A stretch of 64,000 nucleotides of DNA from Hyphomicrobiales bacterium (GTDB taxonomy: Bacteria > Pseudomonadota > Alphaproteobacteria > Rhizobiales > Rhizobiaceae): positions 62,001-126,000 of the forward strand of contig UBNV01000012.1 in the NCBI GenBank assembly GCA_900466945.1. Direction: 5' to 3'. The notes beneath the pieces were generated by a model. The model had not been told where the DNA came from, searched no databases, and was given only the letters and a program-made list of their open reading frames with translations. Positions within the stretch are counted from its first letter, which is position 1. Each line of letters starts with the position of its first letter. Below, piece after piece: positions 8,977 to 15,792 of this stretch. The translations under genes and the position numbers were made by a program.

Positions 8977-9011
8977 AAAAAGGGCCGGGCCGGAAGGCGC
9001 CGGCCCTTTTT
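8977..9011 (+). terminator. Rho-independent terminator after ettA
   Basis: A perfect 12-bp stem, AAAAAGGGCCGG (8977-8988) with CCGGCCCTTTTT (9000-9011), with an 11-nt loop; the 3' arm supplies the T run. Confidence 0.88.
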
Positions 9012-9065
9012 GCTGGCACCAATTCACTCACCAAAAAAGTTTTGCCTTGCATCTAGCGCCGAGGA

Positions 9066-9087
9066 GACATAAAGATATCTTTATGTC
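9066..9087. promoter_or_regulatory. Perfect 22-bp palindrome, probable operator of the ArsR-methyltransferase/metF operon
   Basis: The half-site GACATAAAGAT (9066-9076) is followed directly by its exact reverse complement ATCTTTATGTC (9077-9087). It ends 18 nt before the regulator start. A promoter-like pair TTGCAT (9047-9052) and TAAAGA (9070-9075) with 17-nt spacing would place the -10 box inside the palindrome, which fits autorepression. AT-rich palindromes of this size are typical ArsR-family operators, and similar sites have been described for SahR, the S-adenosylhomocysteine-responsive ArsR regulator of methionine-cycle genes. Confidence 0.75.
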
Positions 9088-9105
9088 GTTATTGCGGTGG
9101 TGCAG

Positions 9106-10113
9106 ATGAAGCTGGGCGTCGATACACTTGTGGAACTGCTGAAGGCGGCGGGCGAGCCGACGCGGCTTCGCCTGCTGATGCTTCTGTCGTCCGGCGACCT
9201 CACGGTCACTGATCTTACTGAAATTCTCGGCCAGTCGCAGCCCCGAATCTCCCGGCACCTGAAACTGCTTGCCGAAGCGGATCTGATCGACCGCTATCAG
9301 GAAGGAGCCTGGGCCTATTTCCGCCTGAAACAGGACGGTGGCAACGCTTCTCTCATCCGTATCCTTCTCGATGCTGCGGAAGACAGCGATCCCGTGCTGC
9401 AAAGAGACCGGGACCGGCTCGCGGGCGTCAAGCGGGCGAGAGCCGAGAAGGCGCAAGCCTATTTTAGCCGCAACGCCTCCGAGTGGGACGAATTGCGCCG
9501 CCTGCATGTGAACGACGCGGATGTGGAAGCTGCCCTGCTGAAAATCGTCGGAACGGAGACGGTCGAAGCCATGCTCGACCTCGGGACCGGAACCGGCCGG
9601 ATCCTCCAGCTGCTGGCAGCGCGCTACCGCCGCGCCATCGGCATCGATGCCAGCCGGGACATGCTCTCAGTGGCGCGCTCCAATCTCGACAAGGAAGGCA
9701 TCCTGTCGGCGAGCGTGCGCCATGGCGACATCCTGAATCTGCCGCTCGATGCCGGAGACTACGATCTCGTCACCATCCATCAGGTGCTGCATTTCCTGGA
9801 AGAGCCTGAGCTGGCGCTGGCGGAAGCCGCGCGCATGCTCAAGGACGGCGGGCGGCTCGCGATAATCGATCTTGCTCCGCATGCGCATGAATATCTGCGC
9901 GACGAGCATGCGCATGTGCGTCTAGGCTTCTCGCATCCCGTCATGGCCGAATGGCTCGGCCGGCAGGGGCTCACCGTCGAGGACGTGATCGACCTGCCCC
10001 CGGAAACTGTAGCCGGACGCGGCTTAACGGTGACGATCTGGCTTGCCCGGCGCATGGCGGCTAACGCTGAAACACTCCAGAACCAACCTCTTGTCTTGAC
10101 CGGGAGCAGATAG
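9106..10113 (+). CDS. ArsR-family regulator fused to a SAM-dependent methyltransferase domain (SahR-like)
   Basis: About 335 residues in two domains: an N-terminal winged helix of the ArsR type (about 5-85, with QSQPRISRHLKLL as recognition helix) and a C-terminal Rossmann methyltransferase domain with the SAM motif LDLGTGTG at about 157-164. No ArsR metal-binding cysteine pair is visible, so metal sensing is unlikely. It lies directly upstream of metF with no gap and behind a perfect palindrome, which points to control of the methionine/SAM cycle with the methyltransferase-like domain acting as the SAM or SAH sensor. ATG at 9106 is preferred over GTG at 9097 or 9100, though no start has a strong ribosome-binding site. 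Confidence 0.82.
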   Translation: MKLGVDTLVELLKAAGEPTRLRLLMLLSSGDLTVTDLTEILGQSQPRISRHLKLLAEADLIDRYQEGAWAYFRLKQDGGNASLIRILLDAAEDSDPVLQRDRDRLAGVKRARAEKAQAYFSRNASEWDELRRLHVNDADVEAALLKIVGTETVEAMLDLGTGTGRILQLLAARYRRAIGIDASRDMLSVARSNLDKEGILSASVRHGDILNLPLDAGDYDLVTIHQVLHFLEEPELALAEAARMLKDGGRLAIIDLAPHAHEYLRDEHAHVRLGFSHPVMAEWLGRQGLTVEDVIDLPPETVAGRGLTVTIWLARRMAANAETLQNQPLVLTGSR

Positions 10114-11022
10114 ATGACGAAGACCGAGCGGCCGATCGCCAAGACCTCTGACCTCAGGATCTCCTTCGAATTCTTCCCGCCCAAGTCTCCGGACATGGAT
10201 GAACAGCTCTGGCAGACGGTGGAAGCACTGCAAGCCTATCAGCCGGACTTCGTCTCGGTGACCTACGGGGCGGGAGGCACGACGCGGGAGCCGACGCTCT
10301 CGACCGTTAAGCGTCTCATCACCGACACGCCGCTCTCAACCGCCTCGCATCTGACCTGCGTCGGGGCAACACGTGACGAAGTGCGCGCCGTTGTCGAGGA
10401 ATTCCAGGCGGCCGGTGTCCGCCATTTCGTAGCCCTGCGCGGCGACCCCCAGGGCGGCGTCGGCACGCGCTATGCACCGCATCCGGGCGGCTTCGTCAAT
10501 GCCGCCGATCTGGTCGCGGGACTTCGCGACATGGGTGACTTCGAGATCTCCGTCTCGGCCTATCCGGAGCGGCATCCCGAGAGCGAAAACGATGTGGTCG
10601 ATCTCGACATGCTGAAGCAGAAGGTGGATGCCGGCGCGACGCGCGCGCTGACACAGTTCTTCTTCGACAATGACATCTTCGAACGCTACCTTGAGCGGGT
10701 CCGCGCGGCCGGCATCACCATTCCAATCGTGCCCGGCATCATGCCGATCCAGAACCTAACGCAGCTCAAGCGATTTGCGGCGATGTGTGGAGCAAGCATT
10801 CCCGCGTTCCTCGATAGCCGCTTCGAAGGCTCGGAAGGCAACCCTGCGGCGCGCGCCGCCGTCGCAGCGGAGATTGCCGCTGAACAGATCGCGGACCTGT
10901 CGCGGCGCGGTCTGCAGGATTTCCACATCTACACGATGAACCGGGCGCCGCTCCCGATCGCGACCCTGGAACGTCTGGGTATCTCGGCCAGGGCAGGAAA
11001 CGTCTCGGGCGCCGCTGCCTGA
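10114..11022 (+). CDS. metF: Methylenetetrahydrofolate reductase MetF
   Basis: A 302-residue flavoprotein of normal bacterial MetF length that reduces 5,10-methylene-THF to 5-methyl-THF, the methyl donor for methionine synthesis. The N-terminal SFEFFPPKS, VTYGAGGTT and ALRGDP motifs of the FAD-binding TIM barrel are present. It begins on the base after the stop of the ArsR-methyltransferase gene with GGGAGCAG upstream, so the two are one operon. A long hairpin terminator closes the operon. Regulation by the adjacent palindrome-binding regulator is inferred. Confidence 0.95.
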   Translation: MTKTERPIAKTSDLRISFEFFPPKSPDMDEQLWQTVEALQAYQPDFVSVTYGAGGTTREPTLSTVKRLITDTPLSTASHLTCVGATRDEVRAVVEEFQAAGVRHFVALRGDPQGGVGTRYAPHPGGFVNAADLVAGLRDMGDFEISVSAYPERHPESENDVVDLDMLKQKVDAGATRALTQFFFDNDIFERYLERVRAAGITIPIVPGIMPIQNLTQLKRFAAMCGASIPAFLDSRFEGSEGNPAARAAVAAEIAAEQIADLSRRGLQDFHIYTMNRAPLPIATLERLGISARAGNVSGAAA

Positions 11023-11043
11023 GGAGCCCTTCCTTCACAAGGA

Positions 11044-11086
11044 AAGAGGCGCATGACGGTCCCTGTCATGCGCCTCTTGCTCTTTT
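11044..11086 (+). terminator. Rho-independent terminator after metF
   Basis: A perfect 14-bp stem, AAGAGGCGCATGAC (11044-11057) with GTCATGCGCCTCTT (11065-11078), a 7-nt loop and then GCTCTTTTTG. On the other strand the stem is followed by TCC, so it may also weakly stop the convergent small-peptide transcript. Confidence 0.88.
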
Positions 11087-11151
11087 TGAATTATGAATGC
11101 TGGAGAGGCCTGGTTCGGCCAAGCCATGGGTGTTGGTTCATGCGACCTGTG

Positions 11152-11229
11152 TCAAATGAACAGCATCGTGGCTACGAATACAAACGCTGCACCGACGATC
11201 AGGACGTTGATAGAATTGGTCAGTCCCAT
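11152..11229 (-). CDS. 25-residue single-pass membrane peptide
   Basis: A very short gene on the minus strand encodes 25 residues beginning MGLTNSINVLIVGA and ending in F-I. From residue 8 on it is one uninterrupted hydrophobic segment, long enough to cross the membrane. It has a near-perfect ribosome-binding site: AGGAGG (11235-11240) with 5 nt to the ATG. A promoter-like TTGCCT/TAATAT pair lies about 30 nt further upstream. I recall near-identical tiny ORFs in Rhizobiaceae, but have not verified it. No function can be assigned. The overlapping + strand frame (11053-11268) lacks these signals. Confidence 0.75.
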   Translation of the reverse strand: MGLTNSINVLIVGAAFVFVATMLFI

Positions 11230-11255
11230 GTGTGCCTCCTTGCGTTGACCGTTAG

Positions 11256-11283
11256 ATATTATGTCTGATTTGTGTCTAGGCAA
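11256..11283 (-). promoter_or_regulatory. Candidate promoter of the 25-residue peptide gene
   Basis: Read on the minus strand, TTGCCT (11278-11283) and TAATAT (11256-11261) are separated by 16 nt and lie shortly before the AGGAGG site of the small gene. The region between this promoter and 11471 shows no gene. Confidence 0.5.
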
Positions 11284-11471
11284 GGGCCAATCGGTGTTGC
11301 GCTGCGGCATGAAGCGGCTAAAAAAGCATAAGGAATAAGCGATAAATCTTTTATTTCAACAGTTTGCTGCAGATCGCGGCCTGTTAATGAAGTTTAACAT
11401 CCGTGAGTCCTTGGGGCTGTGCAAAAACACATATGCCTCCTTCTTGAGGGATCGGTGGGAGGTCTCACACC

Positions 11472-11509
11472 AAAAAGAAAAGGCCGGGGCGGCGATGCCA
11501 CCCCGGCCT
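11472..11509 (-). terminator. Rho-independent terminator after the MltB-type transglycosylase gene
   Basis: On the minus strand a 13-bp stem (11497-11509 with 11481-11493, one G-T pair) with a 3-nt loop is followed by TTTCTTTTT. Confidence 0.85.
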
Positions 11510-11531
11510 GTTATGCTCCAAGCACGAGGTT

Positions 11532-12716
11532 TTAGAGTGCGTTCAGGAGTGCCGGTGTCGGCCATCCGTCTGCCGGCAGACCCACTCGTTGCTGCTCCTT
11601 CTGAACCGCGACGCGCGTGCCGGCGCCGAGAATGCCGTCGATCTTGCCGACGTCGTGGCCGAGGCTCTGCAACTTGGTCTGCAGTGCGCTCATCTGGTCG
11701 ACATCGAGACCAGGCTCGGGATTGCCCTTCTGGTAGACCGGCGCGCCGCCGAAACGAGTGGCGAAATAGGCGGCCGAGGTCGTGTAAATAAAGGACTGGT
11801 TCCATTCGAGATAGATGTTGAAGTTCGGATAGGTGATGAAGGCAGGGCCCTTGCGGCCCTGCGGCAGCACCAGCGAGGCGGGCAGGGCAGAGAAGCCTGT
11901 GTCGCCATCGCGCGGCTGGACACCGAGGGCGAACCATTCACCTGCCGTCATCGTGCCGCCGAGGCCGGATTTCTCGAAGGGCAGGCTTTCGGGGATCGTT
12001 ACTTCCTGGATCCACGGTTCGCCACGCTTGAAGCCCAGATGCTGGATGAATTTTGCGGCCGTGAGAATGGCGTCGGGGCTGCTCTGCTTGACGTTCACAT
12101 GGCCGTCGCCATCGCCATCGATGCCGAATTCGATGATGTCCTTGGGCAGCATCTGCACCTGGCCGATCTCGCCGGCCCAGGCGCCGGTATTGGTGGCGGG
12201 ATCCAGATCGCCGTGTTCGACCATCTTGATGAGGGAGAGCAGCTGGGGCCGGAAGAGTTCTGGGCGGCGGCAGTCATGGGCGAGCGTAACGAGGGCGTTG
12301 CGAGTGTTGAAGTCACCCTGTACCGCGCCGAAATCCGTCTCCATGGCCCAGAAGGCGGTGATCACGCCGGCCGGTACGCCGTATTCCTGTTCGGCGCGCG
12401 CGAAGACCTCGGCATATTCCTTGATCTTCTGTCGGCCGATATCGAGGCGGCCCTGGCTGACGGTGCGGCCGGAAAATTCGAGGAAGGTTTGGCGGAATAC
12501 GCCCTGCGAGCGGTCGCGGGAGAGGACCTTCTGGTCGATGGCTGCACCGGCCAGAGCTCTTCCGGCGAGTTCCGGCGGGGTGCCGGCCGCCATGGCCTCC
12601 GCCTGGACGCCTTCGAGAAAGGTTGCGAGGTCACCGCCGCATTGTTGCGCCTGCGCGAGGCCAGTCGAGGCGAAGAGGAGGGCGAGGGGGAGCGCATGAC
12701 GCAGGGCTTTGTTCAT
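11532..12716 (-). CDS. Lytic murein transglycosylase, MltB (SLT_2) type with C-terminal peptidoglycan-binding domain
   Basis: A 394-residue exported protein. Residues 1-23 are a Sec signal peptide ending AQA. The SLT_2 domain follows, with the catalytic glutamate at E126 in AFWAMETDFG and GQVQMLPKDI later. The last 60 or so residues are a PG_binding_1 domain (LQTKLQSLGHDVGKIDGILG). The enzyme cleaves the MurNAc-GlcNAc bond to 1,6-anhydro products. It has no lipobox, so it is probably periplasmic, unlike MltB itself. The start at 12716 was chosen for the signal peptide and the upstream GAAGGA. A terminator lies just downstream and a GH25 muramidase gene just upstream. Confidence 0.9.
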   Translation of the reverse strand: MNKALRHALPLALLFASTGLAQAQQCGGDLATFLEGVQAEAMAAGTPPELAGRALAGAAIDQKVLSRDRSQGVFRQTFLEFSGRTVSQGRLDIGRQKIKEYAEVFARAEQEYGVPAGVITAFWAMETDFGAVQGDFNTRNALVTLAHDCRRPELFRPQLLSLIKMVEHGDLDPATNTGAWAGEIGQVQMLPKDIIEFGIDGDGDGHVNVKQSSPDAILTAAKFIQHLGFKRGEPWIQEVTIPESLPFEKSGLGGTMTAGEWFALGVQPRDGDTGFSALPASLVLPQGRKGPAFITYPNFNIYLEWNQSFIYTTSAAYFATRFGGAPVYQKGNPEPGLDVDQMSALQTKLQSLGHDVGKIDGILGAGTRVAVQKEQQRVGLPADGWPTPALLNAL

Positions 12717-12820
12717 CAGTCGGTCCTTCAAGGGTTGGCACGCGGCAGCCTTTCGGCTTTGCGAAGTCATGCCGGCCGGAAATAGCAGGTTTCTCCGAAG
12801 CCTCTAGGCTCGGTTTGCGA

Positions 12821-13600
12821 TCATTTCGAGACGGTTCTGACCCAATTCTGCCAGTTCTTCTGGGTGCCGGCAAAGACGTTGATGTCGGTTCCGCCGCGAA
12901 TGCCGGGAATGACGCCGGTCGAGGTATATTGCCAGAAGGCCCAGCGGCGGTCGGGATAGATTTCGCTCGGATGCTGGGCAACGGCCCGGACCCAGAAATG
13001 ATGATCCTTGAAGGCACCCTCCAGGTTTTCCCGGTGGAAGTCGACCGAGGTGTAGATGATCGGCCGCTTGCCATAATGCGCTTCGATGCGTTGCATGAAG
13101 CGTTGCATTTCGCTGCGCACGGTCGCTGCATCGGGGCGCAAGCGGCAGGTCGGGGAGGTCGGATTCCATTCAACGTCGAGTACCGGCGGCAAACGGTTCG
13201 CTTCGCGTGGCACATTGCGAATGAACCAGTCGGCCTGGGCATCGGCCGATGAACAGAAATAATAGAAATGATAGGGTGCATGGGGAATGCCGGCGGCGCG
13301 GGCGCCCTGCCAGTATTCATGGAAGCGCGGATCCAGTCTATCGCCGCCTTCCGTCGCCTTGATGAAGACGAAGGAAACGCCTGATTTTTTGACCTGCTGC
13401 CAGTCGATGTCACCATTCCACTTGGACACGTCGATGCCGTGCACCTCGTGCCGATGCGGCGTCTTGCCATCGAAATGCTGCGGATCGGTGTCTTGGAAGC
13501 GCGGCGAGACGGAGGCCGTCTCCATCAGGTCATAAGAACCGGATGTGCAGGCCGTGAGCGCCATGCAGAAGGGGAGAAGAAGTGTGGGAAGCCACCGCAT
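12821..13600 (-). CDS. GH25 family lysozyme (muramidase), putative lipoprotein
   Basis: A 259-residue protein. A lipoprotein signal peptide ends at C18 (LTAC). The GH25 domain begins at about residue 54 with HGIDVSKWNGDIDW (D57) and carries the catalytic D142/E144 pair in VLDVEW. GH25 enzymes cleave the beta-1,4 bond of peptidoglycan. The start at 13600 is set by the signal peptide; an in-frame ATG 21 codons upstream would bury it. It sits upstream of the MltB-type gene on the same strand with about 100 nt between, so they may be co-expressed. The outer-membrane lipid anchor is inferred from the lipobox. Confidence 0.9.
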   Translation of the reverse strand: MRWLPTLLLPFCMALTACTSGSYDLMETASVSPRFQDTDPQHFDGKTPHRHEVHGIDVSKWNGDIDWQQVKKSGVSFVFIKATEGGDRLDPRFHEYWQGARAAGIPHAPYHFYYFCSSADAQADWFIRNVPREANRLPPVLDVEWNPTSPTCRLRPDAATVRSEMQRFMQRIEAHYGKRPIIYTSVDFHRENLEGAFKDHHFWVRAVAQHPSEIYPDRRWAFWQYTSTGVIPGIRGGTDINVFAGTQKNWQNWVRTVSK

Positions 13601-13738
13601 GCAGGGTCCGTCGGCTGAACATTGAAATTGGGTGCCGCCGGCGGTGCCATGAAGACGTGACACCGGAGCGCTGGCAACACCCTGTGTTCATCATGGTTAA
13701 AATTGGGTTAGACGCAATGGCAGATCACGGTATCGGGA

Positions 13739-14407
13739 TCAGCGCTTCAGGATGGCCTGCCAGGCATAGCCGCGCCACAGGGGCTCGAAGGTCAGCTTCA
13801 AATCGTTCGACGCTGCGCGCTGCTCCAGTATTTCCCGCAGGTTCGGCCGCGGCGTCACGTGAAAGCGGGTAAGCCAGGCCTGCAGCGCTCTCCGGAACCA
13901 TGCAGGCAGGCGCTCCTGCTGGCCGAAGTCGACAATGTGCAGGGAGCCCTCTGCGGCGAGAGCCTCGATCGCGCGATCGATCGCGGCCTGCCAGTCGGGG
14001 ATCATCGACAGGGCATAGGAAATCATCACCCGATCGAAGCCGTCTCGCCCGAAATCTGCGGCGGAGAAGGCCGTGGCATCTGCCACCTGCAACCGCGGCG
14101 GACGGGCGGTGCCTGCGAACTTCGCCTTAGCCGTCGCCAGCATCTCTGCCGATATGTCGAGGCCGAAGAGCTCGGCCGCCGGGAAATGGCGCCGTGCGAG
14201 TACGAGATTGCGGCCTGTTCCGCAGCCGATTTCGAGCAGCGAGGCCGCGGACGGGATGTCGAGGCCCGATATCATCTGGTCACGGCCGAGCAGGTAGTAC
14301 TTGCGGGTGAGGTCATAGATGTGCCGCTGGTAGCGGTACATCCGGTCCATGCTTTCAGCGTGATCCTGTGATCCCGCCGAGCTCAAGGCTACCGGGCCTT
14401 CGCTCAT
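13739..14407 (-). CDS. btaB: BtaB, SAM-dependent N-methyltransferase of betaine-lipid (DGTS) synthesis
   Basis: A 222-residue class I methyltransferase with the SAM-binding motif EIGCGTG at 59-65. It directly follows a btaA gene, overlapping it by 4 nt (ATGA), the arrangement known from Sinorhizobium and Rhodobacter. BtaB adds three methyl groups to the amino group of diacylglyceryl homoserine to give the phosphorus-free lipid DGTS. No transmembrane segment is seen. The identification leans on the neighbour, because methyltransferase domains alone are not diagnostic. Confidence 0.9.
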   Translation of the reverse strand: MSEGPVALSSAGSQDHAESMDRMYRYQRHIYDLTRKYYLLGRDQMISGLDIPSAASLLEIGCGTGRNLVLARRHFPAAELFGLDISAEMLATAKAKFAGTARPPRLQVADATAFSAADFGRDGFDRVMISYALSMIPDWQAAIDRAIEALAAEGSLHIVDFGQQERLPAWFRRALQAWLTRFHVTPRPNLREILEQRAASNDLKLTFEPLWRGYAWQAILKR

Positions 14408-15654
14408 GCGGGGTGCTTTTCATAGATGTGGAAGCCGCCATAGATGGCGGAGCGATCCTGCCGATTGAGTGTCTGAGAACGCTCCGCCTGATAGTCCCAC
14501 TGGTCGAGGAGGGCAGGGGCAAGCTTGCCCGTCAGGATGCTCTCCTCGGCGGCTGTGCGGAAGATCACGCGGGCGCCATCGGCTGCCGTGCGGGTGATCT
14601 CAGTCCAGAGCGCGTTCAGCTGCTGCTCGGTCATCCAGTCCTGGGCGTCGAGCAAGACGTAGCGATCGACGCTGCCGGCCGGCTTCGTCGCCAGCAGCTC
14701 GGTAAAGTTCGCATGATGGACCGTCACGCGATCAGCCGACTGGCGGATGGCGCCGTAATGCCGCTCTTGAAGATAGGTCGGCAAAATGCCTTCCTCCGGC
14801 TTCGGATAGCGGCGCATGAAGGCCTGCCAGGCAAAGTAGTTTTCCCTAAGCAGGAAGTGGCAGCAAAGCTTTTCCAGACGATGGCGCAGGACGGGCGCGA
14901 TCGTACCGTCGTCGGCGAGAGAGGCCAGTTCGTCATACTGCTGCGGCGGTATGCCGAGGCCGAAGAGCGAGCTCTTGCGGCGAGTCAGCCAGCGGATCAG
15001 CGGCTTGTCGAACAAGGGGGAGATGCGGCTGTCGAAGAACATGCGTTGTTCGCGCAGCGAGCGCGTTTCTGCCAGCTCTTCCAGGCGGACGCCATGGCTG
15101 CGGGCGATCAGGTGGCCGATCGCGATGAATCGGCCGAGCAGGCCGGTGCGGTAGATGTTGCGGTTGAAGACGGTGATGCGCCGGCGTCCGCTTACGCCTC
15201 TGGTGTCCCAATAGCGTCGCGTGGCCGCGTCGAGATTGGGGGCGATATGGCGGTCATACATGCGGGCATTGGTTGCGACGGACTGTTCGCCGAGCAGGCG
15301 GCGGACCGAGGCGTGATCCGGAAGGTGGCGGAAGGCCGCGAGCTTGAGGCGGTTGAGTGCCACATGGTTCGGGTTGAGATCGACCACGTCGATCGATGCT
15401 GGACGGCGGCTCAGATAGGCCAGCATGTTGCAGCCGCCGGAGCCGATCGTGACGATGCGGGCGCCCTCGGCCAGATCCATCGCTTCCATGTCGACGTCGG
15501 GATCTTCCCAGATCTGGGCGTAGACGAGACCGGAGAAGAGAAGGCCGAAGAGACGCTCGGAAAGGCCTGCCGCCGAGAGAGGCGCGTGTTGCAGCAGTGC
15601 GTCCTTCAGCTTATCGTTTCCACGAAATCCGGCATCGGGTGCAAGGTCTGTCAT
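14404..15654 (-). CDS. btaA: BtaA, SAM:diacylglycerol 3-amino-3-carboxypropyltransferase
   Basis: A 416-residue protein of the BtaA family, which moves the aminocarboxypropyl group of SAM to diacylglycerol, the first step of DGTS betaine-lipid synthesis. Diagnostic features are YAQIWEDPDVDMEAM near residues 45-59, the nucleotide-binding IGSGGCNML at 70-78, DVVDLNP, and LLDAQDWM late in the protein. In rhizobia DGTS replaces phospholipids when phosphate is scarce, under PhoB control; a Pho-box-like sequence lies 47 nt upstream. It is the first gene of a two-gene operon with btaB and is divergent from a GGDEF-EAL gene. Confidence 0.95.
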   Translation of the reverse strand: MTDLAPDAGFRGNDKLKDALLQHAPLSAAGLSERLFGLLFSGLVYAQIWEDPDVDMEAMDLAEGARIVTIGSGGCNMLAYLSRRPASIDVVDLNPNHVALNRLKLAAFRHLPDHASVRRLLGEQSVATNARMYDRHIAPNLDAATRRYWDTRGVSGRRRITVFNRNIYRTGLLGRFIAIGHLIARSHGVRLEELAETRSLREQRMFFDSRISPLFDKPLIRWLTRRKSSLFGLGIPPQQYDELASLADDGTIAPVLRHRLEKLCCHFLLRENYFAWQAFMRRYPKPEEGILPTYLQERHYGAIRQSADRVTVHHANFTELLATKPAGSVDRYVLLDAQDWMTEQQLNALWTEITRTAADGARVIFRTAAEESILTGKLAPALLDQWDYQAERSQTLNRQDRSAIYGGFHIYEKHPA

Positions 15655-15700
15655 GTCGGTCCGCCGCCTCTTTGGGTTTCACGGCGTGTAGCTTTCGCGT

Positions 15701-15718
15701 GCTACAGTTTGATGACGT
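15701..15718 (-). promoter_or_regulatory. Candidate Pho box upstream of btaA
   Basis: Read on the minus strand the 18-nt sequence is ACGTCAT-CAAA-CTGTAGC, two 7-nt units at an 11-nt period that resemble the PhoB repeat CTGTCAT. The first unit matches 5 of 7 positions and the second 4 of 7. Location, 47 nt before btaA, and the known phosphate control of DGTS synthesis support it; the match itself is moderate. Confidence 0.5.
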
Positions 15719-15792
15719 GCGCAGCCGCGGCGGTAACCGAATTTCAACGCATTTCATACAAATTATCCTCAGTTATTTTAGGGGTGTTTAAC

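Noticed and set aside
9106-10113. Arsenic- or metal-responsive repressor
   Set aside because: The ArsR domain lacks the usual cysteine or histidine metal ligands, and the context is metF, not an efflux or ars gene.
11053-11268. 71-codon + strand frame after metF
   Set aside because: It starts inside the metF terminator stem and lies opposite the better supported 25-residue gene.
14368-15792. In-frame extension of the GGDEF-EAL protein upstream to 14368
   Set aside because: The extension lies opposite btaA and lacks any domain; the ATG at 15793 has a ribosome-binding site and starts a proper membrane anchor.
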